This document shows positions 8,705 to 18,171 of a stretch of 64,000 nucleotides of DNA, one piece after another (position 1 is the first letter of the stretch; each line of letters begins with the position of its first letter). Source of the DNA: Lachnospiraceae bacterium (GTDB taxonomy: Bacteria; Bacillota; Clostridia; Lachnospirales; Lachnospiraceae); the NCBI GenBank assembly GCA_017938315.1, contig JAGBBV010000020.1, forward strand, positions 62,001 to 126,000, in the 5' to 3' direction. The notes beneath the pieces were generated by a model, which ran no database searches, had not been told where the DNA came from, and saw only the letters and a list, made by a program, of their open reading frames with translations. A program made the position numbers and the translations under genes.

Positions 8705-9526
8705 TTATTTGTGTTTTAAATACCAGTGTTCTAAAAAATGAATAGCTTGATAAAGACCCATAGCAATAATACAAAGAATAATAATGGATGTAATTACCAT
8801 ATTTAATTGAAAAACCTGGGATCCATAAATAATTAAATAGCCAAGTCCTTTTCTTGCTGCGAGAAATTCACCAATGATAACACCAACCAAGGCCAAACCA
8901 ATATTTACCTTCATATTACTGATAATCATTGGAATAGAAGAGGGAAGGACTACTTTTTTTAATGCAACAAAACGGTTACCACCCAAAGTAGTAATTAGTT
9001 TTATTTTTTCCTGATTTGCTTCTTTGAAACCGGTATATAAATTAATGATGGAACCAAAAACAGCAACAGAAATTCCGGCAACAATAATGGTATCTGTTCC
9101 CGTTCCAAGCCAAACAATAATAAGCGGTGCAAGAGCAGACTTTGGCAAACTGTTTAAAACTACAAGATATGGCTCAATAATATCTGCAAATGTTTTTGAG
9201 TACCATAAAAGAACAGAAAAAACAAGACTAATAACAGTAATCAGCATGAAACTGACAAGTGTTTCAAATAAAGTAATGCCTGTATGTTTAAAAAATGATC
9301 CATCAACTAACATACTGATAAAATAAGTGAACACATTACTGGGGCTGCTGAAAAAAAACGGGTCAATCCATTTCATTTGTGCAGCCACTTCCCATAATAT
9401 CAAAAAAGAAATAAGAACAAGAAGTCTCATCAATGTAACAAAATGATGGTGCTGTTTATGTCGTTTCATGTATAATTGCTGTGCAGTAGAAATATTGTTG
9501 TTATTGATTTGCTGTGGAGTATTCAT
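8705..9526 (-). CDS. ABC transporter permease, SsuC/TauC type
   Basis: Membrane subunit of an ABC importer of the nitrate/sulfonate/taurine/pyrimidine-precursor family. The 273-aa protein has about six membrane helices and the binding-protein-dependent permease (EAA) loop near LVGVIIGEFLAARKGLGY. The start at 9526 has AAGGAGG on the minus strand seven bases upstream; a longer frame lacks a site. It overlaps the ATPase gene by 26 bases, so the two are co-translated. Substrate cannot be assigned, because no substrate-binding protein is encoded beside it. The family includes importers of sulfonates, taurine, nitrate and thiamine precursors. Confidence 0.88.
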   Translation of the reverse strand: MNTPQQINNNNISTAQQLYMKRHKQHHHFVTLMRLLVLISFLILWEVAAQMKWIDPFFFSSPSNVFTYFISMLVDGSFFKHTGITLFETLVSFMLITVISLVFSVLLWYSKTFADIIEPYLVVLNSLPKSALAPLIIVWLGTGTDTIIVAGISVAVFGSIINLYTGFKEANQEKIKLITTLGGNRFVALKKVVLPSSIPMIISNMKVNIGLALVGVIIGEFLAARKGLGYLIIYGSQVFQLNMVITSIIILCIIAMGLYQAIHFLEHWYLKHK

Positions 9527-10274
9527 CAGAAACCTCCTTCCATAATATAGAGAAATATTTTTGAAATTCAGGTGCATTACGAGCTGCTAACGGATCATCG
9601 TTTAAAATAGTCAGGGACACGGGAATTTCTTTTTTTATGGTGGCAGGCCGTTTCGTCAAGACAATAATCCGGTCAGACAAAGAAATGGCTTCCGACAAGT
9701 CATGTGTGACTAAAATAGTGGAAATTCCGGATTGCCGGATGATATGTCCGATATCAGCAGATACCATAAGACGTGTTTGATAGTCAAGGGCACTAAAAGG
9801 TTCATCTAAGAGTAATAAATCCGGTTGCATCATCATGGTTCGTATAAGCGCGGCTCTCTGTTTCATACCGCCGGAAAGTTCCGCGGGTTTTTTGTCCTTA
9901 AAACGATATAACCCGTAATCCTTCAAAAGCCGAAGCGCCAATTCTTCTTTTTCTTTAGATAAAGAATTATTAATTTCAGGACCAAGAAGAACATTGCTAT
10001 AAATCGTTCTCCATTCAAGAAGATGATCCTGCTGTAACATATATCCAATTTTAGTTTCTGCAGGGTTCTCCAGGATGATTTCACCGGATTCAGGTGTATT
10101 TAATCCGGCAATTAAAGATAGCAGAGTAGATTTACCACATCCGCTTGGACCTACAATTGAGATGAACTCTCCCTTATGAACATTGAATGATATATCTGTT
10201 AAAGCATGGGTTTCACCAGTCAGACTGTGATAGGAGAAACAGACATTATTACATTGTAAGATTTTTTGACTCAT
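9501..10274 (-). CDS. ABC transporter ATPase, SsuB/TauB type
   Basis: ATP-hydrolysing partner of the permease. The 257-aa protein has Walker A GPSGCGKST near residue 43, a Q-loop at YMLQQDH, signature LSGGMKQRAAL, Walker B LLLLDEPFSALD and switch His in LVTHDLSEA. All motifs are intact. The ATG at 10274 has GAAGGAG just upstream on the minus strand. The pair is transcribed away from argH out of a shared 144-base intergenic region. No periplasmic-type binding protein gene lies on either side, which is unusual for an importer operon. Confidence 0.9.
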   Translation of the reverse strand: MSQKILQCNNVCFSYHSLTGETHALTDISFNVHKGEFISIVGPSGCGKSTLLSLIAGLNTPESGEIILENPAETKIGYMLQQDHLLEWRTIYSNVLLGPEINNSLSKEKEELALRLLKDYGLYRFKDKKPAELSGGMKQRAALIRTMMMQPDLLLLDEPFSALDYQTRLMVSADIGHIIRQSGISTILVTHDLSEAISLSDRIIVLTKRPATIKKEIPVSLTILNDDPLAARNAPEFQKYFSILWKEVSDEYSTANQ

Positions 10275-10355
10275 ATTTTGCTCCTTCCGATGATATATTA
10301 TAAGTTATGATAAAAAAAACTTTTTGTGTAAAAAATGACCTTTTCCATAAAAGGA

Positions 10356-10384
10356 TTGAAAATAGTGGAAAAATATGATAGTAT
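10356..10384 (+). promoter_or_regulatory. Promoter of argH
   Basis: TTGAAA at 10356-10361, a 17-base spacer and TAGTAT at 10379-10384, 34 bases before the argH start. Confidence 0.65.
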
Positions 10385-10418
10385 CAAATTCAGATTTAAT
10401 AATTGGAGGATACTTAAC

Positions 10419-11807
10419 ATGGCACAATTATGGGGCGGTCGTTTTACAAAAGAGACAGACCAACTGGTTTATGATTTTAATGCATCAATTTCTTTTGATA
10501 AAAGACTTTTTGCTCAGGATATAGAAGGCAGCATTGCACATGTTGTTATGCTTGAAAAACAAGGGATTCTCACATGTGAAGAAAAGGATGCAATTGTAAA
10601 AGGGCTTACAAGCATCCGGAGCGATGTTGAAGAAGGGAAACTAAATATTTCCCATGAGTATGAGGATATTCACAGTTTTGTAGAAGCAAATCTGATAGAC
10701 AGAATAGGAGATGCGGGCAAAAAACTACATACCGGACGTAGCCGTAACGATCAGGTTGCACTTGATATGAAGCTATATGTGAGAAATGAAGTGGTTGCAG
10801 TCACTGAAGAATTAATAGACTTATTGGAATCACTTCTTGCTGTCATGGAAAACAATTTAAACACATATATGCCGGGCTTTACCCATCTGCAGAAGGCCCA
10901 ACCGACCACACTTTCTCATCATATGGGAGCATATTTTGAAATGTTTAAAAGAGATGTTCTTAGGATGCAGGATGTTTATAAAAGGATGAACTACTGTCCC
11001 CTTGGTTCGGGAGCTTTTGCGGGAACTACATATCCCCTTGACAGGGCATATAGTGCCTCTCTTTTAGGTTTTGAAGGTCCTACACTTAACAGTATGGATT
11101 CTGTTGCCGATAGGGATTACGTAATTGAATTTTTATCGGCATTATCAATAGTTATGATGCATTTGAGCAGATTTTCAGAGGAAGTTATTATTTGGAACTC
11201 CAATGAATATCGCTTTGTGGAAATAGATGATGCTTTCTCTACCGGTAGTAGCATCATGCCACAGAAAAAAAATCCTGATATTGCTGAACTTGTTAGAGGT
11301 AAAACAGGACGTGTGTATGGTGCCCTGGTATCTATTCTCACAACTATGAAGGGAATTCCTTTGGCATATAACAAAGATATGCAGGAAGATAAAGAAGTTA
11401 CCTTTGATGCAATTGATACTGTAAAAGATTGCCTGCACTTGTTTAATGGTATGTTAAAAACTATGAAGTTCAATACGAACATCATGGAAACAAGCGCAAT
11501 GCGCGGTTTTACCAATGCAACAGATGCGGCAGACTATCTTGTTAATCGAGGTGTTCCGTTCCGGGATGCTCATGGAATTATCGGACAACTTGTTTTGTAT
11601 TGCATTGATAAGGGGAAAGCAATTGATGAATTGTCAATTGAAGAACTGCAAGCAATCAGTCCTGTATTTGAGAATGATGTTTACGAAGCAATCAGTCTTA
11701 AAACATGCGTGGAAAAGAGGCTTACCATAGGCGCTCCAGGACAAAAAGTGATGGAAGAAGTTATTAAAATGAATAAAGAATTTTTAAATAGTCTCGGTCA
11801 AATGTAA
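10419..11807 (+). CDS. argH: Argininosuccinate lyase
   Basis: Splits argininosuccinate into arginine and fumarate, the last step of arginine synthesis. The 462-aa protein is of normal length and starts [14 protein letters not shown]. The fumarase/aspartase-family signature [15 protein letters not shown] lies near residues 276-290 and contains the catalytic serine loop. [12 protein letters not shown] binds substrate in the family. The start at 10419 has TGGAGGA nine bases upstream; an open frame reaching back to 10335 crosses the promoter and was not used. argG is not adjacent. Confidence 0.97.
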   Translation: MAQLWGGRFTKETDQLVYDFNASISFDKRLFAQDIEGSIAHVVMLEKQGILTCEEKDAIVKGLTSIRSDVEEGKLNISHEYEDIHSFVEANLIDRIGDAGKKLHTGRSRNDQVALDMKLYVRNEVVAVTEELIDLLESLLAVMENNLNTYMPGFTHLQKAQPTTLSHHMGAYFEMFKRDVLRMQDVYKRMNYCPLGSGAFAGTTYPLDRAYSASLLGFEGPTLNSMDSVADRDYVIEFLSALSIVMMHLSRFSEEVIIWNSNEYRFVEIDDAFSTGSSIMPQKKNPDIAELVRGKTGRVYGALVSILTTMKGIPLAYNKDMQEDKEVTFDAIDTVKDCLHLFNGMLKTMKFNTNIMETSAMRGFTNATDAADYLVNRGVPFRDAHGIIGQLVLYCIDKGKAIDELSIEELQAISPVFENDVYEAISLKTCVEKRLTIGAPGQKVMEEVIKMNKEFLNSLGQM

Positions 11808-11862
11808 TTATTGTAAAACAGGCATCAGCCTTAAATATATAAATAATGAGGAGAATGAAAAA

Positions 11863-12948
11863 ATGAGTGAAAAATTGAAAGTAGGAATTTTAGGCGGAAC
11901 CGGTATGGTTGGACAGAGATTTATCTCACTTCTTGAAAATCATCCCTGGTTTGAAGTGACAACAATTGCAGCAAGCCCCCGTTCAGCAGGAAAAACTTAC
12001 GAAGAGGCAGTGGGCGGAAGATGGAAAATGACAACACCTATGCCGGAAGCTGTTAAAAACATTGTCGTTATGAATGTTAATGAAGTAGAAAAAGTTGCTG
12101 CTGAGGTTGATTTTGTGTTCAGCGCCGTTGACATGACAAAAGATGAAATCAAAAAAATAGAAGAGGATTACGCAAAGACAGAAACACCTGTTGTTTCTAA
12201 CAATTCAGCACATCGTTGGACACCGGATGTTCCTATGGTTGTGCCTGAGATTAATCCTGAACACATGAAGGTAATTGATTTCCAGAAAAAGAGACTGGGT
12301 ACAACAAGAGGGTTTGTTGCAGTGAAGCCCAATTGCTCTATTCAGAGTTATGCACCTGTTTTAACTGCATGGAAAGAATTTGAGCCCTATGAAGTAGTTG
12401 CAACAACTTATCAGGCAATTTCCGGTGCCGGAAAAACATTTAAAGATTGGCCTGAAATGGTTGAAAACATTATTCCGTATATTGGCGGCGAAGAAGAAAA
12501 GAGTGAAAAAGAACCCCTCAGAATTTGGGGTGAAATTAAAAATGGGGTAATTGAACCTGCAACAAGTCCTGTTATTACATGCCAGTGTATCAGAGTACCT
12601 GTATTAAACGGACATACAGCTGCTGTATTTGTGAAATTCCGCAAACAGCCTACAAAAGAGCAGTTGATTGAAAAATTAGTAAACTTTAAAGGAGTGCCTC
12701 AGGAATTAGAACTTCCCAGTGCTCCTAAACAGTTTATCCAGTATCTGGAAGAAGATAACAGACCTCAGGTAGGGCTTGATGTTGATTATGAAAAAGGTAT
12801 GGGTGTAAGTGTTGGACGTATCCGTGAAGACAGCGTATATGATTGGAAATTTGTGGGATTGTCTCATAATACGGTACGTGGTGCTGCAGGCGGTGCTGTT
12901 CTCTGTGCCGAATTATTAAAAGCACAGGGATATATTACTAAAAAATAA
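11863..12948 (+). CDS. asd: Aspartate-semialdehyde dehydrogenase, archaeal/fungal type
   Basis: NADP-dependent reduction of aspartyl phosphate to the semialdehyde, the branch point to lysine, threonine and methionine. The 361-aa protein has the N-terminal Rossmann motif GILGGTGMVGQRF and catalytic Cys158 in VKPNCSIQ. The C-terminal half (RVPVLNGHTAAVFV, GMGVSVGRIRED, HNTVRGAAGGAV) matches the longer archaeal/fungal class rather than the shorter classical bacterial class. The ATG follows GAGGAG at 11849-11854. It lies 55 bases after argH and may be read from the same transcript. Confidence 0.93.
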   Translation: MSEKLKVGILGGTGMVGQRFISLLENHPWFEVTTIAASPRSAGKTYEEAVGGRWKMTTPMPEAVKNIVVMNVNEVEKVAAEVDFVFSAVDMTKDEIKKIEEDYAKTETPVVSNNSAHRWTPDVPMVVPEINPEHMKVIDFQKKRLGTTRGFVAVKPNCSIQSYAPVLTAWKEFEPYEVVATTYQAISGAGKTFKDWPEMVENIIPYIGGEEEKSEKEPLRIWGEIKNGVIEPATSPVITCQCIRVPVLNGHTAAVFVKFRKQPTKEQLIEKLVNFKGVPQELELPSAPKQFIQYLEEDNRPQVGLDVDYEKGMGVSVGRIREDSVYDWKFVGLSHNTVRGAAGGAVLCAELLKAQGYITKK

Positions 12949-12967
12949 AAAATATTTGGGGTTACAA

Positions 12968-12990
12968 GCGGCCGGCAATAAGCCGGCTGC
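12968..12990. other. GC-rich hairpin between asd and the EAL gene
   Basis: GCCGGC at 12971-12976 and again at 12982-12987 form a self-complementary stem around AATAA, extended by three outer pairs (one G-U). No T-run follows, so it is not a standard terminator. It ends just before the AAGGGG ribosome binding site of the EAL gene and could affect mRNA processing or initiation. Confidence 0.5.
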
Positions 12991-13006
12991 TAAAAAGGGG
13001 TATAAG

Positions 13007-14731
13007 ATGGATGAATTACGTTATCAGGTAGATTTACTGAACGCGATGAATCAAAAACTTACGAATGACGAGAGAATGCTGCGGATGATATGTGAAACAT
13101 CAAGCAGTGCTTTTTTGTATGTCAATTTTAAAAATGATGAAGTGAGAATGATTGCAAACTGGGATTTCTTTTTCCCAAATGTTGAAATAAAAAGTATAAA
13201 AGATATGCCCAAACTCTTTTCGCAGATAGAAGAAGAGTATGCAGTTCCTTTAAGAGATTTACTTTATCTGGAAAGAACCGGTATTTCAACAGATACGGCA
13301 ATAGTGAAATTAATTGATGGAAAAACCTGGGTAGAATGTGAAGTCTCTGTTGTGTATGACAATACACAAAAACCCACAGATAAAATTATTCGTTTTAAAA
13401 ACATATCAAAAATTAAAAATCAAAACGATGAGCTGACGTATATGGCATATTATGATATGCTTACAGGTCTATTTAACAGAAATTATTTTGTCCGTTTACT
13501 TGCCGATTTTATAAGAAAGGCAGATGAGGAAAACCGTATTGTTGCGGTTATGTTTGTGGACATTGATGATTTCAGAAAAATAAATGATGGTCTGGGACTT
13601 GTAGTCGGTGACGAGGTTGTTCAACAGTTCGGGCAATTTTTGTCTGATTTCAAAAGTGAAAATATAATTGTTTCCCATTTTAATGCAGATATTTATTGTA
13701 TTGCCATTTTTGATCCCTGTGGGAACAGAAGTGTGGAATACATTTATAAAAAAATATATGAAAGAATCCGTTCGCCATTCTTTTTAAGTAATGGAATGGA
13801 AATTATGATATCAGTTTGTGTTGGTGTTGCAGAATATCCGGAAGCAACAAAATCCACTTTAGAACTGATTAATTGTGCTGAAATTGTAATGTTTAAAGCA
13901 AAAGGTGCAGGAAAAGATACCATTGAATATTTTGATGCACCCATTCTAAATGATTTTATACAGAATGTAACTATTGAAAATAAACTAAAAGAAGCGGTAT
14001 TTAATCAAAATTTCACATTAAATTTTCAGCCTCAATATTATACACATAACAAAAAGTTAAGAGGTGTTGAAGCGCTAATCAGATGGCGTGATGCTGATGG
14101 CATGATGATTAGTCCGTCGTTGTTTATTCCCATTGCTGAAAAGAACGGAACGATTGTCCCTATCGGTTCATGGGTCATTGAGGAGAGTATCAAAACCTTT
14201 GCAGAATGGAAGAAAGATTATAGTGATGATATGATACTTTCACTTAATATCTCTGCAATTCAATATAAAAGACAGGAATTTGTCACATCTATTTTAAGTA
14301 TTATAGAGAAATATAAGGTAAAACCGGAAGAAATTGAACTGGAAATTACCGAAAGCGTTTTGATTGATAATTTCCGGGAAGTAGTGGAAAAATTGCATAT
14401 TCTCAGGGAACATGGTATTAGAATTGCACTGGATGATTTTGGAACAGGCTATTCATCGTTATCATATTTAAAAGGACTTCCGATTAATACACTGAAGATA
14501 GATAAAGCATTTATTGACACGATGTTACAAGATGATAATGCAAAAATTATTATTGAGTCTATTATTTACATGGTAAAGAAATTAGGTTTTGAAACAATTG
14601 CCGAGGGCGTTGAGAATATGCAACAATTTGAATACTTGAAATCTATTGAATGTGATTGTATTCAAGGCTTTTTGATGGGAAAACCCATGCCGGATAAAGA
14701 AATTATGAAATTGTTGGATGAGTTAATTTAA
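13007..14731 (+). CDS. EAL c-di-GMP phosphodiesterase with degenerate GGDEF
   Basis: 574-aa soluble signalling protein. An N-terminal PAS-like region (about 20-140) precedes a GGDEF-fold domain (about 150-315) in which the signature is N226-ADIY instead of GGDEF, so cyclase activity is unlikely. The C-terminal EAL domain (about 325-574) keeps E355-A-L, the NIS and ELEITES segments, D476-D-F-G and E533-GVE, the residues that bind metal and substrate in active phosphodiesterases. Expected role: cleaving c-di-GMP, with the degenerate domain perhaps sensing GTP. The start at 13007 has AAGGGG upstream; an earlier in-frame ATG at 12956 is inside the hairpin region and has no site. It precedes an ATPase gene by 15 bases. 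Confidence 0.9.
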   Translation: MDELRYQVDLLNAMNQKLTNDERMLRMICETSSSAFLYVNFKNDEVRMIANWDFFFPNVEIKSIKDMPKLFSQIEEEYAVPLRDLLYLERTGISTDTAIVKLIDGKTWVECEVSVVYDNTQKPTDKIIRFKNISKIKNQNDELTYMAYYDMLTGLFNRNYFVRLLADFIRKADEENRIVAVMFVDIDDFRKINDGLGLVVGDEVVQQFGQFLSDFKSENIIVSHFNADIYCIAIFDPCGNRSVEYIYKKIYERIRSPFFLSNGMEIMISVCVGVAEYPEATKSTLELINCAEIVMFKAKGAGKDTIEYFDAPILNDFIQNVTIENKLKEAVFNQNFTLNFQPQYYTHNKKLRGVEALIRWRDADGMMISPSLFIPIAEKNGTIVPIGSWVIEESIKTFAEWKKDYSDDMILSLNISAIQYKRQEFVTSILSIIEKYKVKPEEIELEITESVLIDNFREVVEKLHILREHGIRIALDDFGTGYSSLSYLKGLPINTLKIDKAFIDTMLQDDNAKIIIESIIYMVKKLGFETIAEGVENMQQFEYLKSIECDCIQGFLMGKPMPDKEIMKLLDELI

Positions 14732-14746
14732 GCGGTGGAATAAAGA

Positions 14747-16114
14747 ATGATTTTAGGACGAGCACAGGAATTAAAATATCTGAATACATATTATGACCGG
14801 GAAGGCAGCCAGATATTAGTGGTCTATGGTGAAAAAAATATTGGAAAAACTGCTTTGATGAAACAGTTTGTACAAGATAAACCATGCCATTATTACCATG
14901 CCCGTTCCGCATCTGAAAGAGAACAACTTTATCAATGGGGAAAAGAACTTTCGGAGGATGAAATCCGGACATTAAAATATCCATCTTTTGGAGAATTGTT
15001 AAACGCGGTAGTAAAAGATGGACAAAATGGAAAAAAAGTAATTATTATTGATGAATTTCAATATATTGTAAAGGCAAGCGATACCTTTATGAAGGAATTA
15101 ATCACTGTCGTACACGATAGTTGGCGCAATTCCGAAGTGATGGTGATTTTATGTAGTTCTTCCATTGGATGGGTGGAAAACAGCATGATTAGTAAAATTG
15201 GTGAGGCTGCCTATGAACTATCCGGATTTTTGAAAGTAAAAGAGCTTGAGTTTGAAAATATGATGGAATTTTTCCCGGGTTTTAATTTCGAAAAATGCGT
15301 AGAGGCTTATGCCGTTCTTGGTGGAGTTCCCGGACTTTGGAGACACTTTAGCGACAAACTGAGCATTAAAGAAAATATTTGCAGGAATATTTTAAATCCG
15401 GATAAATTTCTGTATTCACAAGGGCAGAAAATTGTAGAAGAAGAACTTCGTGAAACTGGTGTATATAATACGATTCTTGCATCTATTGCTGCAGGAAACC
15501 ATAAGCTGAACGATTTATATTTGCATACAGAATTTTCCAGAGCTAAAATTAGTGTTTATTTAAAAAATTTAATGGAACTTGAACTTGTAGAGAAAGTTTT
15601 TTCCTATGACACAGAAGGAAAAGCAAATGTGCAAAAAGGTATTTACCGGATTAAGAATCATTTTGTACATTTCTATTTTACTTTTATGTATCCTAATTTA
15701 AGCCGGCTGGAAAATATGACAGTATTTGAATTTTATGGGAAATATATTGCTCCATATTTAAAAAATTATGTGGGTGAATATTATAAAACTGTTTGCAAGC
15801 AACGGGTTATGCAATGGAATAAGTGGGGAAAACTTCCCTTTGAGGCCGTTGAATTCGGAGAATGGGTTGGTAAATTTGGCAATATTGATATTATTGCACG
15901 TAGTGAACAGGGCGAGACCATTATAGGGCTATGTAATTTCGAAAAACCCATGATGCGTTATGATGATTATGAGTGGCTCTTATTTTGTGCAGAAAAGGCA
16001 AAGCTTAATGTTGATTACGTATATCTGTTTTCATCAAGCAGATTTGATGAAAAACTAAATTTGGAAGCCAAAGTTAAGCATAATTTAAAATTGATTACTA
16101 TGGATGAAATGTAA
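14747..16114 (+). CDS. Archaeal-type ATPase with DUF234 C-terminus
   Basis: 455-aa P-loop ATPase resembling the archaeal ATPase family (STAND/AAA-like) with a DUF234-type C-terminal region. Walker A is GEKNIGKTA near residues 28-36 and Walker B is VIIIDEFQY near 98-106. The middle (KLNDLYLHTEFSRAKISVYLKNLMEL) reads like a winged helix. The end (EFGEWVGKFGNIDIIARS) resembles a nuclease-fold core with a D-x-D pattern, though activity is not shown. The function of this family is poorly known; DNA binding is plausible. Its stop overlaps the topB start by one base (TAATG), a strong sign of coupled translation with topoisomerase III. Confidence 0.8.
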   Translation: MILGRAQELKYLNTYYDREGSQILVVYGEKNIGKTALMKQFVQDKPCHYYHARSASEREQLYQWGKELSEDEIRTLKYPSFGELLNAVVKDGQNGKKVIIIDEFQYIVKASDTFMKELITVVHDSWRNSEVMVILCSSSIGWVENSMISKIGEAAYELSGFLKVKELEFENMMEFFPGFNFEKCVEAYAVLGGVPGLWRHFSDKLSIKENICRNILNPDKFLYSQGQKIVEEELRETGVYNTILASIAAGNHKLNDLYLHTEFSRAKISVYLKNLMELELVEKVFSYDTEGKANVQKGIYRIKNHFVHFYFTFMYPNLSRLENMTVFEFYGKYIAPYLKNYVGEYYKTVCKQRVMQWNKWGKLPFEAVEFGEWVGKFGNIDIIARSEQGETIIGLCNFEKPMMRYDDYEWLLFCAEKAKLNVDYVYLFSSSRFDEKLNLEAKVKHNLKLITMDEM

Positions 16115-18147
16115 TGGGAAAAAGTCTATTTATTGCGGAGAAACCCAGCGTTGCAAGAGAATTTGCCAGGGTATTACAATTAAATACATCCAATAAAGAC
16201 GGATACATGGAATCTGAAAACGCTATTGTAACATGGTGTGTAGGACATTTGGTAACCATGAGTTATCCGGAAGCTTATGATGAGAAATATAAAAGATGGT
16301 CTCTTGATACTATTCCCTTTATTCCGGAAACTTTTAAGTATGAAGTAATTGAAAATGTAAAAAAACAATTTCAAATTGTAAGCGGATTATTGAATCGGGA
16401 AGATGTAGAGACCATTTATGTTTGCACTGACTCAGGACGGGAAGGTGAATATATCTATAGGCTTGTAGAGCAACAGGCTAATGTAAGAGGAAAAAACAGG
16501 AAACGTGTCTGGATTGATTCGCAGACGGAGGACGAAATCAAACGTGGTATCCGGGAAGCAAAGGATTTGTCGGAGTATGACAGTTTGAGTTCTGCAGCAT
16601 ATCTTAGGGCAAAAGAAGATTACCTTATGGGAATTAATTTTTCCAGAGTGCTTACTTTAAAATATGGTAACGGTATTAAAAATTTTTTAAAGAGAGACCG
16701 TGCGGTAGTTTCTGTTGGCCGTGTAATGACTTGCGTACTTGGCATCGTAGTGAAAAGAGAACGGGAAATTCGGGAGTTTGTAAAAACTCCTTTTTATAGA
16801 GTTCTCTTACAAACTAATATTAATGAAAGCAGTTTTGATGCGGAGTGGAAAGCCGTGCCGGAGTCAAAGTATGACAATTCTCCACTTTTATACAAAGAAA
16901 ACGGATTTAAAGAACAGCAGAGTGCACAGGCATTAATTGATTATTTAAAAGCAGAACCGGTAGAACCGCTTCTTGTGGATTCCATCGAAAAGAAAAAGGA
17001 AACCAAAAACGCGCCGCTTCTATATAATTTGGCCGAATTACAGAATGATTGTTCCAAGTATTTTAAAATAAGTCCGGATGAAACCCTTAGAATTGTACAG
17101 GAATTGTATGAAAAGAAAATGACTACATATCCCAGAACCGATGCCAGAGTTCTTTCAACAGCAGTGGCAAAGGAAATATACAAAAATATAAAAGGACTTA
17201 CGGGATATGGACTTGTGAGTGAATTTGCCAGTCATATATTAGAAAGTGGTGCATATAAAACAATTGTAAAATCAAGATATGTGAACGACAAACAAATTAC
17301 AGATCATTATGCAATTATTCCCACAGGGCAAGGTCTTAATAATTTAAACAATTTAAATCCTACAGCACTAAAAGTGTATGAAATAATTGCACGGCGTTTT
17401 TTGAGTATCTTTTATCCACCTGCAATTTATAGAAAAGTCAGTCTTACTGTTGCATTAAAAGGCGAAAAATTCTTTTCGAATTTTAAGGTGCTTGAAGATG
17501 AAGGTTATTTAAAGGTGAGTGCGTATTCCTTTGCTAAGAAGAAAAACGAAAAAAACAAAGATGCAGATGGAACAGAGAATGAAAATGCCGATAATGATAG
17601 TGAAGAAAAAGACTTCGGCAAAGAATTTATGGACAAGATAAATGAACTAAAAAAAGATTCACAGCTATCTGTTGATGATTTTCTCATAAAGGAAGGGGAA
17701 ACATCACCACCGAAAAGATATAATTCGGGAACGATGATTTTGACCATGGAAAATGCCGGACAGTTTATAGAGGATGAAGAACTTCGTGCCCAAATAAAAG
17801 GCAGTGGAATCGGTACTTCAGCGACAAGAGCAGAAATATTAAAAAAATTAATTAATATCGGTTATCTTGCGCTGAACAAGAAAACGCAGATTATCACACC
17901 TACCTTAATGGGCGAAATGATATATGAAGTAGTTGATAATTCCATTAGACCACTTCTTGATCCTGCTCTTACAGCCAGTTGGGAAAAAGGATTGACTATG
18001 GTGGCTGAAGGAACTATTACGGAAGATGAGTATATGAAAAAACTTGATGACTTTGTATCCAGAAGAACCAATATTGTTAAACAATTAAATAATCAGGGAA
18101 TATTAAATCAACGTTTTCAATATGCTTCAAAATATAATAAAACTTAA
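16114..18147 (+). CDS. topB: DNA topoisomerase III
   Basis: Type IA topoisomerase that breaks one strand to unlink or decatenate DNA. The 677-aa protein has an N-terminal TOPRIM domain (SLFIAEKPSVAREF, then the acidic VCTDSGREGEYIYR) and catalytic Tyr339 in MTTYPRTDARVL. It ends without zinc ribbons, as TopB enzymes of this group do. Residues about 470-515 form a very acidic, lysine-rich insertion (KNEKNKDADGTENENADN) that is probably disordered. Translation appears coupled to the ATPase gene upstream by the one-base overlap. Confidence 0.95.
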   Translation: MGKSLFIAEKPSVAREFARVLQLNTSNKDGYMESENAIVTWCVGHLVTMSYPEAYDEKYKRWSLDTIPFIPETFKYEVIENVKKQFQIVSGLLNREDVETIYVCTDSGREGEYIYRLVEQQANVRGKNRKRVWIDSQTEDEIKRGIREAKDLSEYDSLSSAAYLRAKEDYLMGINFSRVLTLKYGNGIKNFLKRDRAVVSVGRVMTCVLGIVVKREREIREFVKTPFYRVLLQTNINESSFDAEWKAVPESKYDNSPLLYKENGFKEQQSAQALIDYLKAEPVEPLLVDSIEKKKETKNAPLLYNLAELQNDCSKYFKISPDETLRIVQELYEKKMTTYPRTDARVLSTAVAKEIYKNIKGLTGYGLVSEFASHILESGAYKTIVKSRYVNDKQITDHYAIIPTGQGLNNLNNLNPTALKVYEIIARRFLSIFYPPAIYRKVSLTVALKGEKFFSNFKVLEDEGYLKVSAYSFAKKKNEKNKDADGTENENADNDSEEKDFGKEFMDKINELKKDSQLSVDDFLIKEGETSPPKRYNSGTMILTMENAGQFIEDEELRAQIKGSGIGTSATRAEILKKLINIGYLALNKKTQIITPTLMGEMIYEVVDNSIRPLLDPALTASWEKGLTMVAEGTITEDEYMKKLDDFVSRRTNIVKQLNNQGILNQRFQYASKYNKT

Positions 18148-18171
18148 AACGACTGTGAAAGGATGACGGAA

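Noticed and set aside
10335-10418. N-terminal extension of argH
   Set aside because: It crosses the promoter, and the conserved MAQLWGGRF start has a good ribosome site.
12968-12990. Hairpin as a terminator of asd
   Set aside because: No T-run follows and the next gene has its ribosome site just after it.
14747-16114. ATPase as a phage-defence gene
   Set aside because: It is coupled to topB in a core operon and no nuclease or defence partner is nearby.
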